27,821 nt of DNA from JBOHRE01 sp050732635 (GCA_050732635.1 JBOHRE010000040.1:1-27821); one strand, 5' to 3'. Shown: positions 8,171 through 17,381, counted from the stretch's first letter. Notes: generated by a model from the letters alone, not told the origin. Numbers and translations: made by a program.

Positions 8171-8907
8171 GCGCGCTCCTGCCAGCGCCGCCAGGCAAGC
8201 GGCAGCACGGCCAGCAGGATGAGCAGCGCGCTGGCGATCAGGATGTGCACCAGCGCATCGCGTTCGGCCTCGAGGCTGCCGGCCAGCACCGCGTCGGCGA
8301 AGTACGTGTAGACCGCCGTGCCCGGCACGATGCCGAGCGCCGTCGCCAGCACGTACGCGCTCGGCCGCACCGCCGACAGCCCCGCGCCGTAGTTGAGCGC
8401 ATTGAACGGCACCAGCGGAATCAGGCGCAGCACGAAGATGGTGCGGAAACCGCGCTGCCCGACCGCGCGGTCCAGCTCGGCCACGCGACCGCCCAGACGC
8501 TCGGCCACGAAGCCACGGCCGAGCCAGCGCGCCAGCAAGAACGCGAGCGTCGCGCCCAGCGTCGCGCCAATCAGGTTGTACGCCACACCCGGCCACAGCC
8601 CGAACACCGCGCCGCCCGCCAGCGTCAGCACACTGCCCGGCAGCGCCAGCGCGGCCGCCATGGTGTACATGCCGATGAAGATCAGCGGCGCGCCGCGCGC
8701 GCCACGGATCTGCTCGAGCAGCCGCAGCGCCCCCTCGCGTGTCGCATACTCGCCCAGCGGCGTCAGCCGCAGCGCGAGCAGCGCCGCAACGAGCAGCACG
8801 ACCAGCGCTAGAAAGCGCCAGCCGCTGCCGCGCTGCCGGGGCCCCCCGGCGCCCGCCTCGCGCACCGGCTCCGCCGCCGATTGGACCTCCACCTCTTCGA
8901 ACCCCAT
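8167..8907 (-). CDS. TVP38/TMEM64 (VTT/DedA-like) family membrane protein
   Basis: The 246-residue protein has a polar N-terminus (about 1-28) and then hydrophobic helices. The VTT core begins near residue 75 with GMYTMAAALALPGSVLTLAG, GAVFGLWPG and GATLGATLAFLLARWLGRG, followed by the characteristic FVLRLIPLVPFNALNYGAGL motif at about 155-175. The length fits the family. Family members are implicated in lipid scrambling or undecaprenyl-phosphate/phosphatidylethanolamine translocation; which activity applies here is unknown. It overlaps the glycosyltransferase start by four bases, so the pair is co-translated, and a link to lipid-linked sugar or envelope polymer synthesis is a sensible inference. 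Confidence 0.9.
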   Translation of the reverse strand: MGFEEVEVQSAAEPVREAGAGGPRQRGSGWRFLALVVLLVAALLALRLTPLGEYATREGALRLLEQIRGARGAPLIFIGMYTMAAALALPGSVLTLAGGAVFGLWPGVAYNLIGATLGATLAFLLARWLGRGFVAERLGGRVAELDRAVGQRGFRTIFVLRLIPLVPFNALNYGAGLSAVRPSAYVLATALGIVPGTAVYTYFADAVLAGSLEAERDALVHILIASALLILLAVLPLAWRRWQERA

Positions 8908-9120
8908 TCTGCCCCCGGTTCCCGCGCCCGCCCTGCGGCCGTCAAGCTGTGGTCCCGCCCGCGCGCGGGCCAGACGCCAGGGAGGGTTGTGGTCCCGAAC
9001 AGAAACCGAAATATTGCGGCGGAACGCCGCGCGTTCAGCGACTTCGCTGACGCGAACAGCAACGCACGTACCTGGCGATCGTCACAGCACGCGCAACACC
9101 AGCAATCGTAGGAGCTACGA

Positions 9121-11565
9121 ATGGTAGGCATCGAGCCACGCGAACGGATCATCCAACGGCTACTCGAGCACGAGATGCGCGACTCGTTCCTCGACTATTC
9201 GATGAGCGTGATCGTACAGCGCGCGCTGCCCGACGTACGCGATGGACTGAAGCCGGTACACCGCCGGATCCTGTACGCGATGAGCGGACTAGGGCTCGGA
9301 CCGGCGCGGCCGTACAAGAAGAGCGCGGCCGTCGTCGGCGAAGTGCTCGGCAAGTACCATCCGCACGGCGATGCGGCCGTGTACGAAGCGCTCGTGCGCA
9401 TGGTACAGGACTTCTCGCTGCGCTATCCGCTGGTCGATGGGCAGGGCAACTTCGGCTCGATCGACGGTGATGCAGCCGCGGCGTACCGTTATACGGAGGC
9501 GCGGCTGGCGGCGGTCGCGCTCGAGCTGCTGGCCGACATCGAGCGCGACACGGTGCCATTCACCGACACGTTCGACGCGCAGCGCCAGGAGCCGGTCGTG
9601 CTGCCGGGACGGCTGCCGAATCTGCTGATCAACGGCTCGAGCGGCATTGCGGTCGGCATGAGCACGAACGTGCCGCCGCACAACCTGAGCGAGGTCGCGG
9701 CCGCACTGCGCCACCTGCTGAGGCGGCCCGACTGCAGCGTCGACGCGCTGATGAAGCACATGCCCGGCCCGGATTTCCCGACCGGCGGGCAGATCGTCGG
9801 CCATGAGGGGATCCGTGATGCGTACCGCAGCGGCCGCGGCCGCATCATCATGCGCGCGCGCGTGCAGAAGGAGGTGCGGCGCGACGGTCGCGAGCAGCTC
9901 GTGGTGACCGAGCTGCCCTACGGCGTGACCAGGACCCGGGTGGTCGAGCAGATCGCGGACCTGGTCCGCTCACGCAAGGTCGACCAGGTCTCCGACCTGC
10001 GCGATGAGTCCGATCGCGACGGCATGCGCATCACGATCGAGCTGAAGAAGGGCGCCAAGCCGAAGGACGTGCTGCGGTATCTGCTGCGCCACACGTGGCT
10101 GCAGGGCACGTTCGGCGCGATCATGCTCGCGCTCGACCATGGTGTGCCGCGCGAGTTCACGCTCAAGGAGATGCTCGAGCGCTACCGCGACCACCGGCTC
10201 GACGTGATCCGCGCGCGCTCGCGCCACGACCTGGCCGAGGCACAGGCCGAAGCACACATCACCGAAGGGCTGCTCAGGGCGCTCGACCGCCTCGATGCCG
10301 TGATCCAGACGATCCGCAAGGCGCGCGACCGCGCGGCCGCCGCAGCAGCGCTGCGCAAGCGGTTCAAGCTCAGTGAAGCGCAGGCCGACGCGATCCTCGA
10401 CATGCGCCTCGCGCGGCTGACCGCGCTCGAACGCCGGCAGCTGAAGCAGCGGCTCGAGGCGCTGCGCCGGCGTATTACCGAGCTCGAGGCGATCCTCGCC
10501 GATGAGGGCCGGCAGCGGAAGGTGCTGTGCGCCGAGCTGGACGAGCTGGTCGAGCGCTACGGCGACGCGCGCCGCACCGAGATCCTCGACCAGGAGGAGA
10601 AGCTTGCCATCCCCGACCTGGTCGCCGAGGAGGACTGGGTCATCACGCTCAGCCACGAGGGCTTCGCCAAGCGCATCCCGCTGCAGCTCTACCGCCGGCG
10701 CATGGACAGCGGCCGCGCGCTGGCAGGCATGGAGCGTTACGAGGACGACTACCTGGAGCGCGTGTTCATGGCCGGCTCGCACGACACGCTGCTCGTCTTC
10801 ACTGCCGACGGCCGGGCGCACGCGCTCGCCGTGCTCGATGTGCCCGAGGCCGCGCGCTCCAGCCGCGGCCGCGCGCTGCGCCAGCTCCTCGAGCTGGGCG
10901 ACGTCGCCATCCGCTCACTCGTTGCGGTCTCCGGCTTCGACGAACGGACCGTGCTCTTCGCCACCGAGAAGGGCGTCGTGAAACGCACGCCGCTCGAGCA
11001 GTTCGCCAATGTCCGCGCCGGCGGCATCGCCGCCATCGGGCTGCAGCGCGCCGACCGCGTGCTCGATGCCAGGCTGAGCGATGGCAGCGCCGACATCGTG
11101 CTGGTCACCCGCACGGGCCGCGCGATCCGCTTCGCCGAGGACGACGTGCCCGTCATGGGCCGCCCCGCGCAGGGCGTGAAGGGCATCAGGCTGGCCGCTG
11201 GCGACCGCCTCGTCGCTCTCGTGCTGCCCCGCCGCGGCGCTGCGATCGCCGCCGTCACCGAGCGCGGCGTCGTCGCCCGGGTGCAGACCGACGAGCTGGC
11301 ACTGCAGAAGCGCGGCGGGCTCGGCGCCCTGACCGTGAAGGTGGGCCGGCAGACCGGCCCCGTCATCGCCGCGCGCGAGCTGCTGCCTGGCGAGTCGATG
11401 ATGGTCGTCACCGAACGCGGCGAGCCCGTGCGCGTCGCACTGCCCGCGGAGGGCGAGACAGCCGGCGCCGGCGTCGCGCTCGAGCCCGGCGAGCGCGTGC
11501 TGCACGCCACGCGCATGAGCGCCGATCAGGCGCAGGACCAGCTCGAGCTGATCGGTGAGGATTAG
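9121..11565 (+). CDS. gyrA: Type IIA topoisomerase subunit A (DNA gyrase A-like) with degenerate GyrA box
   Basis: The 814-residue protein carries the complete GyrA/ParC core: DYSMSVIVQRALPDVRDGLKP (25-45), the GKYHPHGDAAVYE quinolone region (77-89), the catalytic tyrosine in AYRYTEARL (Tyr124), LPNLLINGSSGIAVGM, the TGGQI motif and a coiled-coil tower, then a six-bladed C-terminal DNA-wrapping domain from about residue 500. With GyrB it would cut and pass DNA to introduce negative supercoils. Ala85 and Glu89 occupy the positions of E. coli Ser83 and Asp87. The canonical GyrA box is replaced by RMDSGRA (527-533), while the later QKRGGLG (729-735) is kept. This leaves open whether it is gyrase or a ParC-like paralogue. 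A ribosome site GGAG lies 6 bases before the ATG. It is flanked by opposite-strand genes and appears to be monocistronic. Confidence 0.92.
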   Translation: MVGIEPRERIIQRLLEHEMRDSFLDYSMSVIVQRALPDVRDGLKPVHRRILYAMSGLGLGPARPYKKSAAVVGEVLGKYHPHGDAAVYEALVRMVQDFSLRYPLVDGQGNFGSIDGDAAAAYRYTEARLAAVALELLADIERDTVPFTDTFDAQRQEPVVLPGRLPNLLINGSSGIAVGMSTNVPPHNLSEVAAALRHLLRRPDCSVDALMKHMPGPDFPTGGQIVGHEGIRDAYRSGRGRIIMRARVQKEVRRDGREQLVVTELPYGVTRTRVVEQIADLVRSRKVDQVSDLRDESDRDGMRITIELKKGAKPKDVLRYLLRHTWLQGTFGAIMLALDHGVPREFTLKEMLERYRDHRLDVIRARSRHDLAEAQAEAHITEGLLRALDRLDAVIQTIRKARDRAAAAAALRKRFKLSEAQADAILDMRLARLTALERRQLKQRLEALRRRITELEAILADEGRQRKVLCAELDELVERYGDARRTEILDQEEKLAIPDLVAEEDWVITLSHEGFAKRIPLQLYRRRMDSGRALAGMERYEDDYLERVFMAGSHDTLLVFTADGRAHALAVLDVPEAARSSRGRALRQLLELGDVAIRSLVAVSGFDERTVLFATEKGVVKRTPLEQFANVRAGGIAAIGLQRADRVLDARLSDGSADIVLVTRTGRAIRFAEDDVPVMGRPAQGVKGIRLAAGDRLVALVLPRRGAAIAAVTERGVVARVQTDELALQKRGGLGALTVKVGRQTGPVIAARELLPGESMMVVTERGEPVRVALPAEGETAGAGVALEPGERVLHATRMSADQAQDQLELIGED

Positions 11566-11680
11566 TGGAGCGGACGGGGCCGTGCTTCTAGAGAAGCGAC
11601 GGTATCGACGGCTTCCGCGGCCGGGCGACTGGACCGCAAGACTGTCGACGCAGGCGGGACGGAGCTGGAATCAGTCGAAT

Positions 11681-13333
11681 TCACGGTCGGCGGCTGAGCG
11701 CGGCGTCGCTTCCCTCCAGCCGCGGCGAACCGCTCGCCACGCGCAGCTTCACACTATCGGCCCGAACGGCGCGGACCGCGATGCGCCGCGGGTCCACGCC
11801 CACGTCATCCAGTGCCGCACGAACCGCTGCGACCGCGGCGCTGTCGGGTGTTTCCGGCACGAGCAGCTCGACGCGCAACGACGCGTGGTCGCGCAACGCT
11901 TCGCCGACCGCGGGCACATACGCCGCGCCGGTACCCCGAGGATCGAAGGGTTCGGTCGGCAGCGGGATCCGCAGCAGTGCGAGCTCCAGCCGGTCATACC
12001 CGAGCGCGTCCCGGAGCGCCTCGCGCAGGATCGCGCCCGCTTGCGGCTGGATCGGCTCCATCGCGAGGTAGGCGACGCGGACCATGTCGGCCGGCGCGTC
12101 GCCGGTGCGGACCTCTACCGCGACGGGGCGCGCGCCCGGCGGGAACGGCAGCGCGGCCACCGCGTCCTCCACCGTTCGCCGGGCCAGATCCAGCAGCTCG
12201 GACAACGCCGCCGGTGCCTGCCCAGGGGCGGGCGCGTCCAACGGCTGACCGCTGGCCGGGATCAGGTCTCGCAGCGCTTCGAGCTCGCCCACCGTCGAGG
12301 GCATCTGATCCAGCACCAGACGCACGGGCTCGCCGGCGAGCGCGGAAGCGTCCCGCTCGAACGCGTGCCGGGCGGCGTCGCCGTACCACTCGGCCGTCGC
12401 GACGCGCAGGTGCACTAGGCTGCGGTCGGGGCCGAAGGCGATCTGTTGACCGATGATCGATGCGCGGCCGGGTCGCTCGAAGACGGCCCCGGCGGAAGCG
12501 ACGGCCTGCCGGACCCGCGCCTCCCGCGTGATCTCCTGGAGCGTGCGGGTGAGCGGGACGGCGAGCAGCGCGACGAAGCCCAGCGCGAGCAGCACGCGCC
12601 GCCGCGCCGAGCCGAACACGCCCAGCGAGCGGATCCAGCGGAGGCGCACCACCCAGGCCGCAAGCCCGTTCCCCGCCTGTGTTCCGTGCCACTTCCGGGC
12701 CGCGGCCACCACCTCCGGCTTGTGCATGCCCACCAGCAGGAAGACCAGCACTCCGCTCAGCACGATGCCGGCGAGGCTGGCCGCGAACAGGAGCAGGCTG
12801 CCGCCGATGATGTCGCGGCGCCAGCCGGCGCCCATGCCGAATCCGGCCACCGCCAGCGGGGGGATCAGCGCGACGGCGACGGCGACGCCCGGGATCGCGG
12901 CCGACAGCCGGTTGCCGCGCGCGACCGCGACGACCGCGCCGACCAGCCCCGAGAAGACCGCGACGCCGAGGTCCAGCACCGACGGACGCGTACGCGACGA
13001 GATCTCGACCGTGATCGTCTCATACGGGAGCGCGGCCGTCAGTGCGGCCGCGACCAGGACCACGGCCACGGTGCTGCCCAGCACCACGACGCCCGATTGC
13101 GCGGCCAGCCGACCGTCCCCCACAGCGAGCGCCAGCGCGAGGCCGACGATCGGCGCCAGCAGCGGTGCGACCAGCATGGCGCCGATCACGACCGCCGAGC
13201 TGTCCAGCGCCAGTCCCAGCGTCGCGATCGCGCCCGACAGCACCAGCACGGTCCAGTACGGTAGCCCGTTGTCGACCGCCGCGTCCGCGACCTCGCGGAA
13301 GATCGACGGTCGGTCCCGTCGGCGCACGCCCAT
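11681..13333 (-). CDS. DUF389 (TIGR00341-like) integral membrane protein
   Basis: From the ATG at 13333 the protein has 550 residues. The first part is the DUF389 membrane domain: GLPYWTVLVLSGAIATLGLALDSSAVVIGAMLVAPLLAPI is the family hallmark, followed by helices to about residue 230 and one more around 265-290. The C-terminal half is soluble, with repeats of a small alpha/beta unit that ends in SPRLEGSDAALSRRP. The role of the family is unknown. A GTG at 13417 would add 28 residues, but that stretch uses several AGA/CGA codons unlike the rest. A better leader, MAEDTPIRG, lies at the ATG 13386 in another frame, separated by a run of five C on the plus strand (13360-13364); a missing base there would join it. 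The N-terminus is therefore uncertain, the rest is firm. Confidence 0.85.
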   Translation of the reverse strand: MGVRRRDRPSIFREVADAAVDNGLPYWTVLVLSGAIATLGLALDSSAVVIGAMLVAPLLAPIVGLALALAVGDGRLAAQSGVVVLGSTVAVVLVAAALTAALPYETITVEISSRTRPSVLDLGVAVFSGLVGAVVAVARGNRLSAAIPGVAVAVALIPPLAVAGFGMGAGWRRDIIGGSLLLFAASLAGIVLSGVLVFLLVGMHKPEVVAAARKWHGTQAGNGLAAWVVRLRWIRSLGVFGSARRRVLLALGFVALLAVPLTRTLQEITREARVRQAVASAGAVFERPGRASIIGQQIAFGPDRSLVHLRVATAEWYGDAARHAFERDASALAGEPVRLVLDQMPSTVGELEALRDLIPASGQPLDAPAPGQAPAALSELLDLARRTVEDAVAALPFPPGARPVAVEVRTGDAPADMVRVAYLAMEPIQPQAGAILREALRDALGYDRLELALLRIPLPTEPFDPRGTGAAYVPAVGEALRDHASLRVELLVPETPDSAAVAAVRAALDDVGVDPRRIAVRAVRADSVKLRVASGSPRLEGSDAALSRRP

Positions 13334-13447
13334 CCGCTCGCCCGCGGCGTCCTCGACCGCCCCCTGATCGGCGTGTCTTCGGCCATCAGCGCCCTTTCGC
13401 ACGGGTCTCGCGCTCACCCGTCCCGCGTCTGTTCCGTAGCTGTCGAC

Positions 13448-13627
13448 TCAGCCACCTTCCAGGAGCGCGAGCCGCCGCCTGACGCCGTTCAGCGCCGGCC
13501 GCATGCCGGGGTCGCAGTCGCGGTATCGCGTGTAGGATCGGTCATAGAAGGGGGAGACGATCGCCATCTCGACCGCGACAGCGACGTCGGTGCGTGCCAC
13601 GTCCGGAATCGTGCTGTTGCTCAGCAC
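13448..13627 (-). CDS. Out-of-frame coding tail, probably the true C-terminus of the preceding lipoprotein
   Basis: The frame from 13627 to the TGA at 13448-13450 gives 59 residues (VLSNSTIPDVARTDVAVAVE ... RRRLALLEGG) with a natural composition and the G/C third-base bias of neighbouring genes. A GTG start at 13627 would overlap the lipoprotein stop (GTGCTGA). Reading upstream in the same frame gives PGAIERVLSNS, which continues sensibly from the lipoprotein's GNAGLDP. The shift equals one missing base somewhere around 13635-13665. I think this is the end of one 336-residue protein; a separate 59-residue overlapping gene is the alternative. I recognise no domain. Confidence 0.55.
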   Translation of the reverse strand: MLSNSTIPDVARTDVAVAVEMAIVSPFYDRSYTRYRDCDPGMRPALNGVRRRLALLEGG

Positions 13628-14457
13628 CCGCTCGATGGCGCCGGGATCGGGTCGAGCCCTGCATTGCCCAGCAGCGTCAGGCTGCTGCCGGACAGCGTGG
13701 CCGCGCCGCAGAACGCGTTGTTCATCAGCACGGCAGAGCTGCCATCCACCGCAAGATCACCCCCAACGCGGCTGAAGGAAATGCCGGCGTCGCTCCCCGG
13801 GATGGACAGGCTGCCCGTGATGCGCGCGCCGCGGATGCGGTTGCTGCTGCCGTCCACCGTCACATTGCCCTCGATCGTGACCTGCCCGCCCATTGCGCCC
13901 TCGCCGAAGAGGGTCACGTTGCTGCCGCTGAACTGGAGATCGCCACGGTACGTACCGCCACGCAGGAAGACGATGATGTTGCTCCTGGCGAGCTGCTCGT
14001 TCACGTCAGCCACCGACGCGGTCGGCGTGATCTCGACGACCTCGCCACCGAACGCGTAGCGCACGTTCGCCATGATCGCGGCTCCATTGCTCGTCAGCGC
14101 GATCGCAACCTCGCGCAGGTCATGCTCGGCAATCGAGACACCGACGCTGCCCGAAAGCCCGCCGGCCGCGAGGGACAGCGTACGCGCGCCCGCGTTGACG
14201 CGGCTCAGTACTGCCACCCCATCGGCGGTCGTCGTCACTGCCGAGCCGCCATCGGGCGCGACGCTGACTCCCGAACGCACCGTGCCCGGCGGAGGCACTG
14301 TCATATCATTGGCGGTATTGACCACCGGGTTGACCAGCACGACGAACGTGGTTTCGCCGAAGGCCACGTCCAGGGGCGGATCGGTCACATCGTCGTCGCA
14401 TGCCGCGGCGAGGAGGGCGGTGCCGATCAGGAGCGCCGAAGATTGCCAGCGTTTCAT
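13621..14457 (-). CDS. Lipoprotein with beta-helix-like repeats (probably frameshifted at the 3' end)
   Basis: The 278-residue frame starts MKRWQSSALLIGTALLAAACD, a lipoprotein signal with lipobox LAAAC (Cys20), so it should be anchored to a membrane on the outer side. Residues about 28-130 look like an immunoglobulin/transthyretin-like beta domain (GTVRSGVSVAPDGG, VNAGARTLSLAAGG). Residues about 150-265 are Gly/Ser/Asn-rich short repeats (GGTYRGDLQFSGSNVTLFGE, GGQVTIEGNVTVDGSSN, GSLSIPGSDAGISFS, GDLAVDGSSAVLMNN), as in right-handed beta-helix surface proteins. The last few residues before the stop (PAPSSGC) appear out of frame; see the tail feature. No adjacent partner gene is evident. The function is unknown. 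Confidence 0.72.
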   Translation of the reverse strand: MKRWQSSALLIGTALLAAACDDDVTDPPLDVAFGETTFVVLVNPVVNTANDMTVPPPGTVRSGVSVAPDGGSAVTTTADGVAVLSRVNAGARTLSLAAGGLSGSVGVSIAEHDLREVAIALTSNGAAIMANVRYAFGGEVVEITPTASVADVNEQLARSNIIVFLRGGTYRGDLQFSGSNVTLFGEGAMGGQVTIEGNVTVDGSSNRIRGARITGSLSIPGSDAGISFSRVGGDLAVDGSSAVLMNNAFCGAATLSGSSLTLLGNAGLDPIPAPSSGC

Positions 14458-14517
14458 TGGATCTTCACCGTTGAACGTAAAGGGGCAGAAGTACTCCGGG
14501 AAAAGGCAACCCGTCTT

Positions 14518-14826
14518 TTATTCAAGGGATGTGCCGTACACGGACGACGCGCGGATGCCATGGCGTGCGCGAAGTTCGACCGGATATGCCGCAGGACGGC
14601 TGGTGCCGGTGTCAGAACAGATGGCGCGCAGCAGGATCCGGAGCACGTCGCCGGCGAGGCGCGCGTCGTGGGGCAGGAAAGGCCGGATCCGCTTCGGCAG
14701 CGAGAGCACCCACTGGCGGAACGGGAGGGGCGGCAGGACCTGGTCGGTGAGTTGCGCGGCGACCTCCACCATGCGGCGGGCGTTGCAGGAGGGGGAAGTG
14801 GCCGTGGGCTCGCGGTGGCGGTAGGC
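14518..14826 (-). mobile_element. Decayed IS91-family transposase fragment
   Basis: Between a TGA at 14827-14829 and the stop at 14518 the minus strand reads ...SPSCNARRMVEVAAQLTD, then QVLPPLPFRQWVLSLPKRIR, PFLPHDARLAGDVLRILLRAI. This matches the region of IS91-type transposases just after the zinc-binding cysteines, where 'CNGRRMAETAAHLVDH...RQWVLSLPKRLR' is highly conserved. The match ends abruptly after LRAI and continues as unrelated sequence, and the catalytic part is missing, so it is a remnant, not a gene. No terminal motifs or target-site features were seen. It lies between the lipoprotein and the permease on the opposite strand to the permease. Confidence 0.75.
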
Positions 14827-14894
14827 TCAGGCTGAAGCAGCCCTGCCTCGCCACGCCGACCTGCCGGCCAACGATCGAACACTGAGGGGGACGG

Positions 14895-17335
14895 ATGCTC
14901 GACCACTGGAAGCGGGACTTCACCCATGCGGCCCGGAGCCTGCTCCGCGCGCCCGCGTTCTCGGTCATCGCAGCGCTCACGCTGGCGCTGGCCATCGGTG
15001 CCAACACGGCGATCTACAGCGTCGTCGATGCCGTGCTGCTGGACCCGCTGTCGTTCCCGGAGCCGGACGAGCTGGTGGTGATCCGGGGCACCGCGCCGGG
15101 CACGGACATGGACGAGGAGTTCACGCTCGGGCCCGAGTTCTACCTGGAGTACGGCGAGAGCGCACGTTCTCTCGAGGACCTCGCCTTCTATGGCTGGGGG
15201 CAGACGACGGTGCGGGCGGGCACGCAGGTGGACGCCTCTTCGTCTCCTCCGCGCCGCCGTCGCTGTACAGCACGCTGGGCGTGACGACGGTCGTCGGTCG
15301 ACTGCCGAACATGGAGGACCCGGAGGGGCAGGTGGCGGTGCTGAGCCACTGGCTCTGGAACGACTGGTTCGGGCGCGACCCGGACGCCGTCGGTCAGACG
15401 ATCGAGGTCTCGGGCGAGCTGCGGACGATCATCGGCGTGCTGCCGCAGTCGTTCCGGTTCCCGGACGAGCGGATATCGGTGTGGATGCACGACCTGATCA
15501 CGCCGCCGGTCCGGCCCGGGAACTTCAACCTCCCCCTCGTCGGGCGACTGGGCGCGGGCGCCACGGTCGAGTCGCTCGCCGCCGAGCTCGCCGCGCTGAC
15601 GCCGCGCGTCCTCGAGCGTGCGGGCGGTCCGCCGCCGTACGCGCGGATCCTCGAGCAGTACCGCCCGGTCGTGCGGTCGCTGGAGGAGGAGCTGGTCGGC
15701 GACTTCGCGACGCCGCTCTGGATCCTGCTCGGCACGATGTCGATCGTGCTGCTCATCGCGTGCGCGAACGTCGCGAACCTGCTGCTCGTGCGTGCGGAGA
15801 GCCGGGAGCGTGAGCTGGCGGTCCGGAGCGCGCTCGGCGGCGCGCGCAGGCGGCTCGTCTCCGCACTCATGGCCGAGGCGGTCATCCTTGCAGCGGTCGG
15901 AGGCGTGGCAGGCGTCGTGCTGGCGTGGGCCGGCATGCCCCTCGTCGTGCGGGCTGCGCCGGAGAACATTCCGCGGATCGGCGAGGTCGGGCTCGACGCC
16001 GGCGCACTTTTGTTCACCGCCCTCGTGGTCACCGTCGCAGCCCTCGCCGCGGGGATCCTGCCGGCGCTCCGGTTCTCGAAACCGGACGTCGCGAGCGGGC
16101 TGCGCAGCTCGCAGCGCACCGGCTCGGCCGCGAGCCCGGTGATGCGCAACGTCCTGGCAGTCGTGCAGACGGCGGCCGCACTCGTGCTGCTCGTCGGATC
16201 CGGGCTCCTGCTCCAGAGCTTCCGCGCGCTGCGCAGCGTCGACCCCGGCTACGACACTAGGGACATCTTCACGTTCCAGGCGGCGCCGGACCCCGAGGAA
16301 CACGGGCTGACGGACCCCATGGCCCTCGCCCGGTTCCATTACATGTTCATGGACCGGCTCGCCGCGCTCCCCGGCGTCCAGTCCGTGAGTCTCGTCAACA
16401 CGCTCCCGCTCGATGAGGGCGCAGGCGAGGCGCGCGTGGCGACATCGGGATACAGCGGCCCTCCGGAGAACGCGCCGCGTGTTCGCATCACGTTCGCCGA
16501 TGGCGACTACTTCCGCACGATGGGCATCAGCCTGCTCGCCGGCGAGACGTTCCAGCGCAGGACCGAGCCGACGAGGGATGTGACCGCGATCGTCAGTCGC
16601 GCCGCTGCCGAGCTCCTCTGGCCCGGCCAGAATCCGCTCGGTCAGGTCATCCGTCCCGCCGGCGCGCCCGACGCCTTCCCTTGGGTCACCGTCGCCGGCG
16701 TCGTCGAGGACGTCATCCTCGCCGACTTCCGCGAGCAGACGCCCGAGCCGCTGATCTACCTGCCGATGGTGGGTCCGACCGCACAGGCATGGGGCGTCGG
16801 CACACCGGCCTACGTCGTGAAGTCGACGCGCGCCCACCGCCTCGCGCCCGAGATCCGCGCGCTGGTCCAGGAGATCGCCCCCGGCGCTCCGATGTACCGC
16901 ATCTTCACGATGGAGCAGCTCGCCGACCGCTCGATGGCGAAGCTCTCGTTCACCATGCTGAACCTGTTCATCGCCGCCACGCTCGCGCTCGTGCTCGGCG
17001 CCGTCGGGATCTACGGCACGATCTCCTATCTCGTCTCGAGGCGCACGCGCGAGATCGGGATTCGCATGGCGCTCGGCGCCCTGGCTGCCGACGTGCGGCG
17101 CATGGTCGTCATGCAGGGCGCACGGGTAGCACTCGTCGGCGTCGTCATCGGACTCCTCGCCGCCGTGTTTCTCGCCCGCTCGCTCGAAAGTCTGCTCTAT
17201 GAGGTCGAGGCGCGCGACCCGCTCGTTTTCGCGACGGTGTCGCTCATCATGCTCGGCGTAGCGCTGATGGCGAGCTACGTTCCGGCTAGACGAGCGTCGG
17301 CAGTGGATCCGGTCGAGGCGATCCGGGTGGAGTAG
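14895..17335 (+). CDS. ADOP-type MacB/FtsX-like permease, one apparent frameshift
   Basis: Two frames, 14895 to about 15235 and about 15236 to 17335, join into an 813-residue protein if one base is restored near 15234-15236 (expected ...GTQVD-x-LFVSSAPPSLYSTLGV). It begins DHWKRDFTHAARSLLRAPAFSVIAALTLALAIGANTAIYSVVDAVLL, the signature of the duplicated orphan permeases described in Acidobacteria. Then follow a MacB-like periplasmic domain, an FtsX block (about residues 275-400), a second periplasmic domain and a second FtsX block ending YVPARRASAVDPVEAIRVE. Two permease halves without an ATPase gene nearby is the normal ADOP arrangement. These are thought to act in macrolide/lipoprotein-type export or mechanotransmission, but the substrate is unknown. 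The ATG at 14895 is preceded by a GGGGG-rich ribosome-site-like stretch. Confidence 0.88.
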
Positions 17336-17352
17336 GGCTGGTCGGATATTCG

Positions 17353-17381
17353 GCGGTGGATGGCCGACCACCATCCACCGC
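17353..17381 (+). terminator. Strong hairpin after the permease gene
   Basis: A perfect 11-bp inverted repeat (17353-17363 with 17371-17381) with a 7-base loop begins 17 bases after the permease stop. No uridine tract follows, only CTTCCGAGTT, so it could be an atypical intrinsic terminator or an mRNA 3'-end stabiliser. It separates the permease from the DUF1579 gene. Confidence 0.6.

Noticed and set aside
11566..11680. Terminator between gyrA and DUF389
   Set aside because: Only a 5-bp stem (GCTTC-TAGA-GAAGC near 11584) was seen, too weak to call.
14895..17335. ABC exporter with its own ATPase
   Set aside because: No Walker-type ATPase gene lies nearby; the sequence fits orphan (ADOP) permeases that normally lack one.
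15188..17374. 728-codon open frame on the minus strand
   Set aside because: It is the shadow of the ADOP permease: Arg/Asp/His-rich, no domain, produced by the extreme third-base GC bias. Similar long shadows at 5133-7289 and 2558-4216 were dropped for the same reason.
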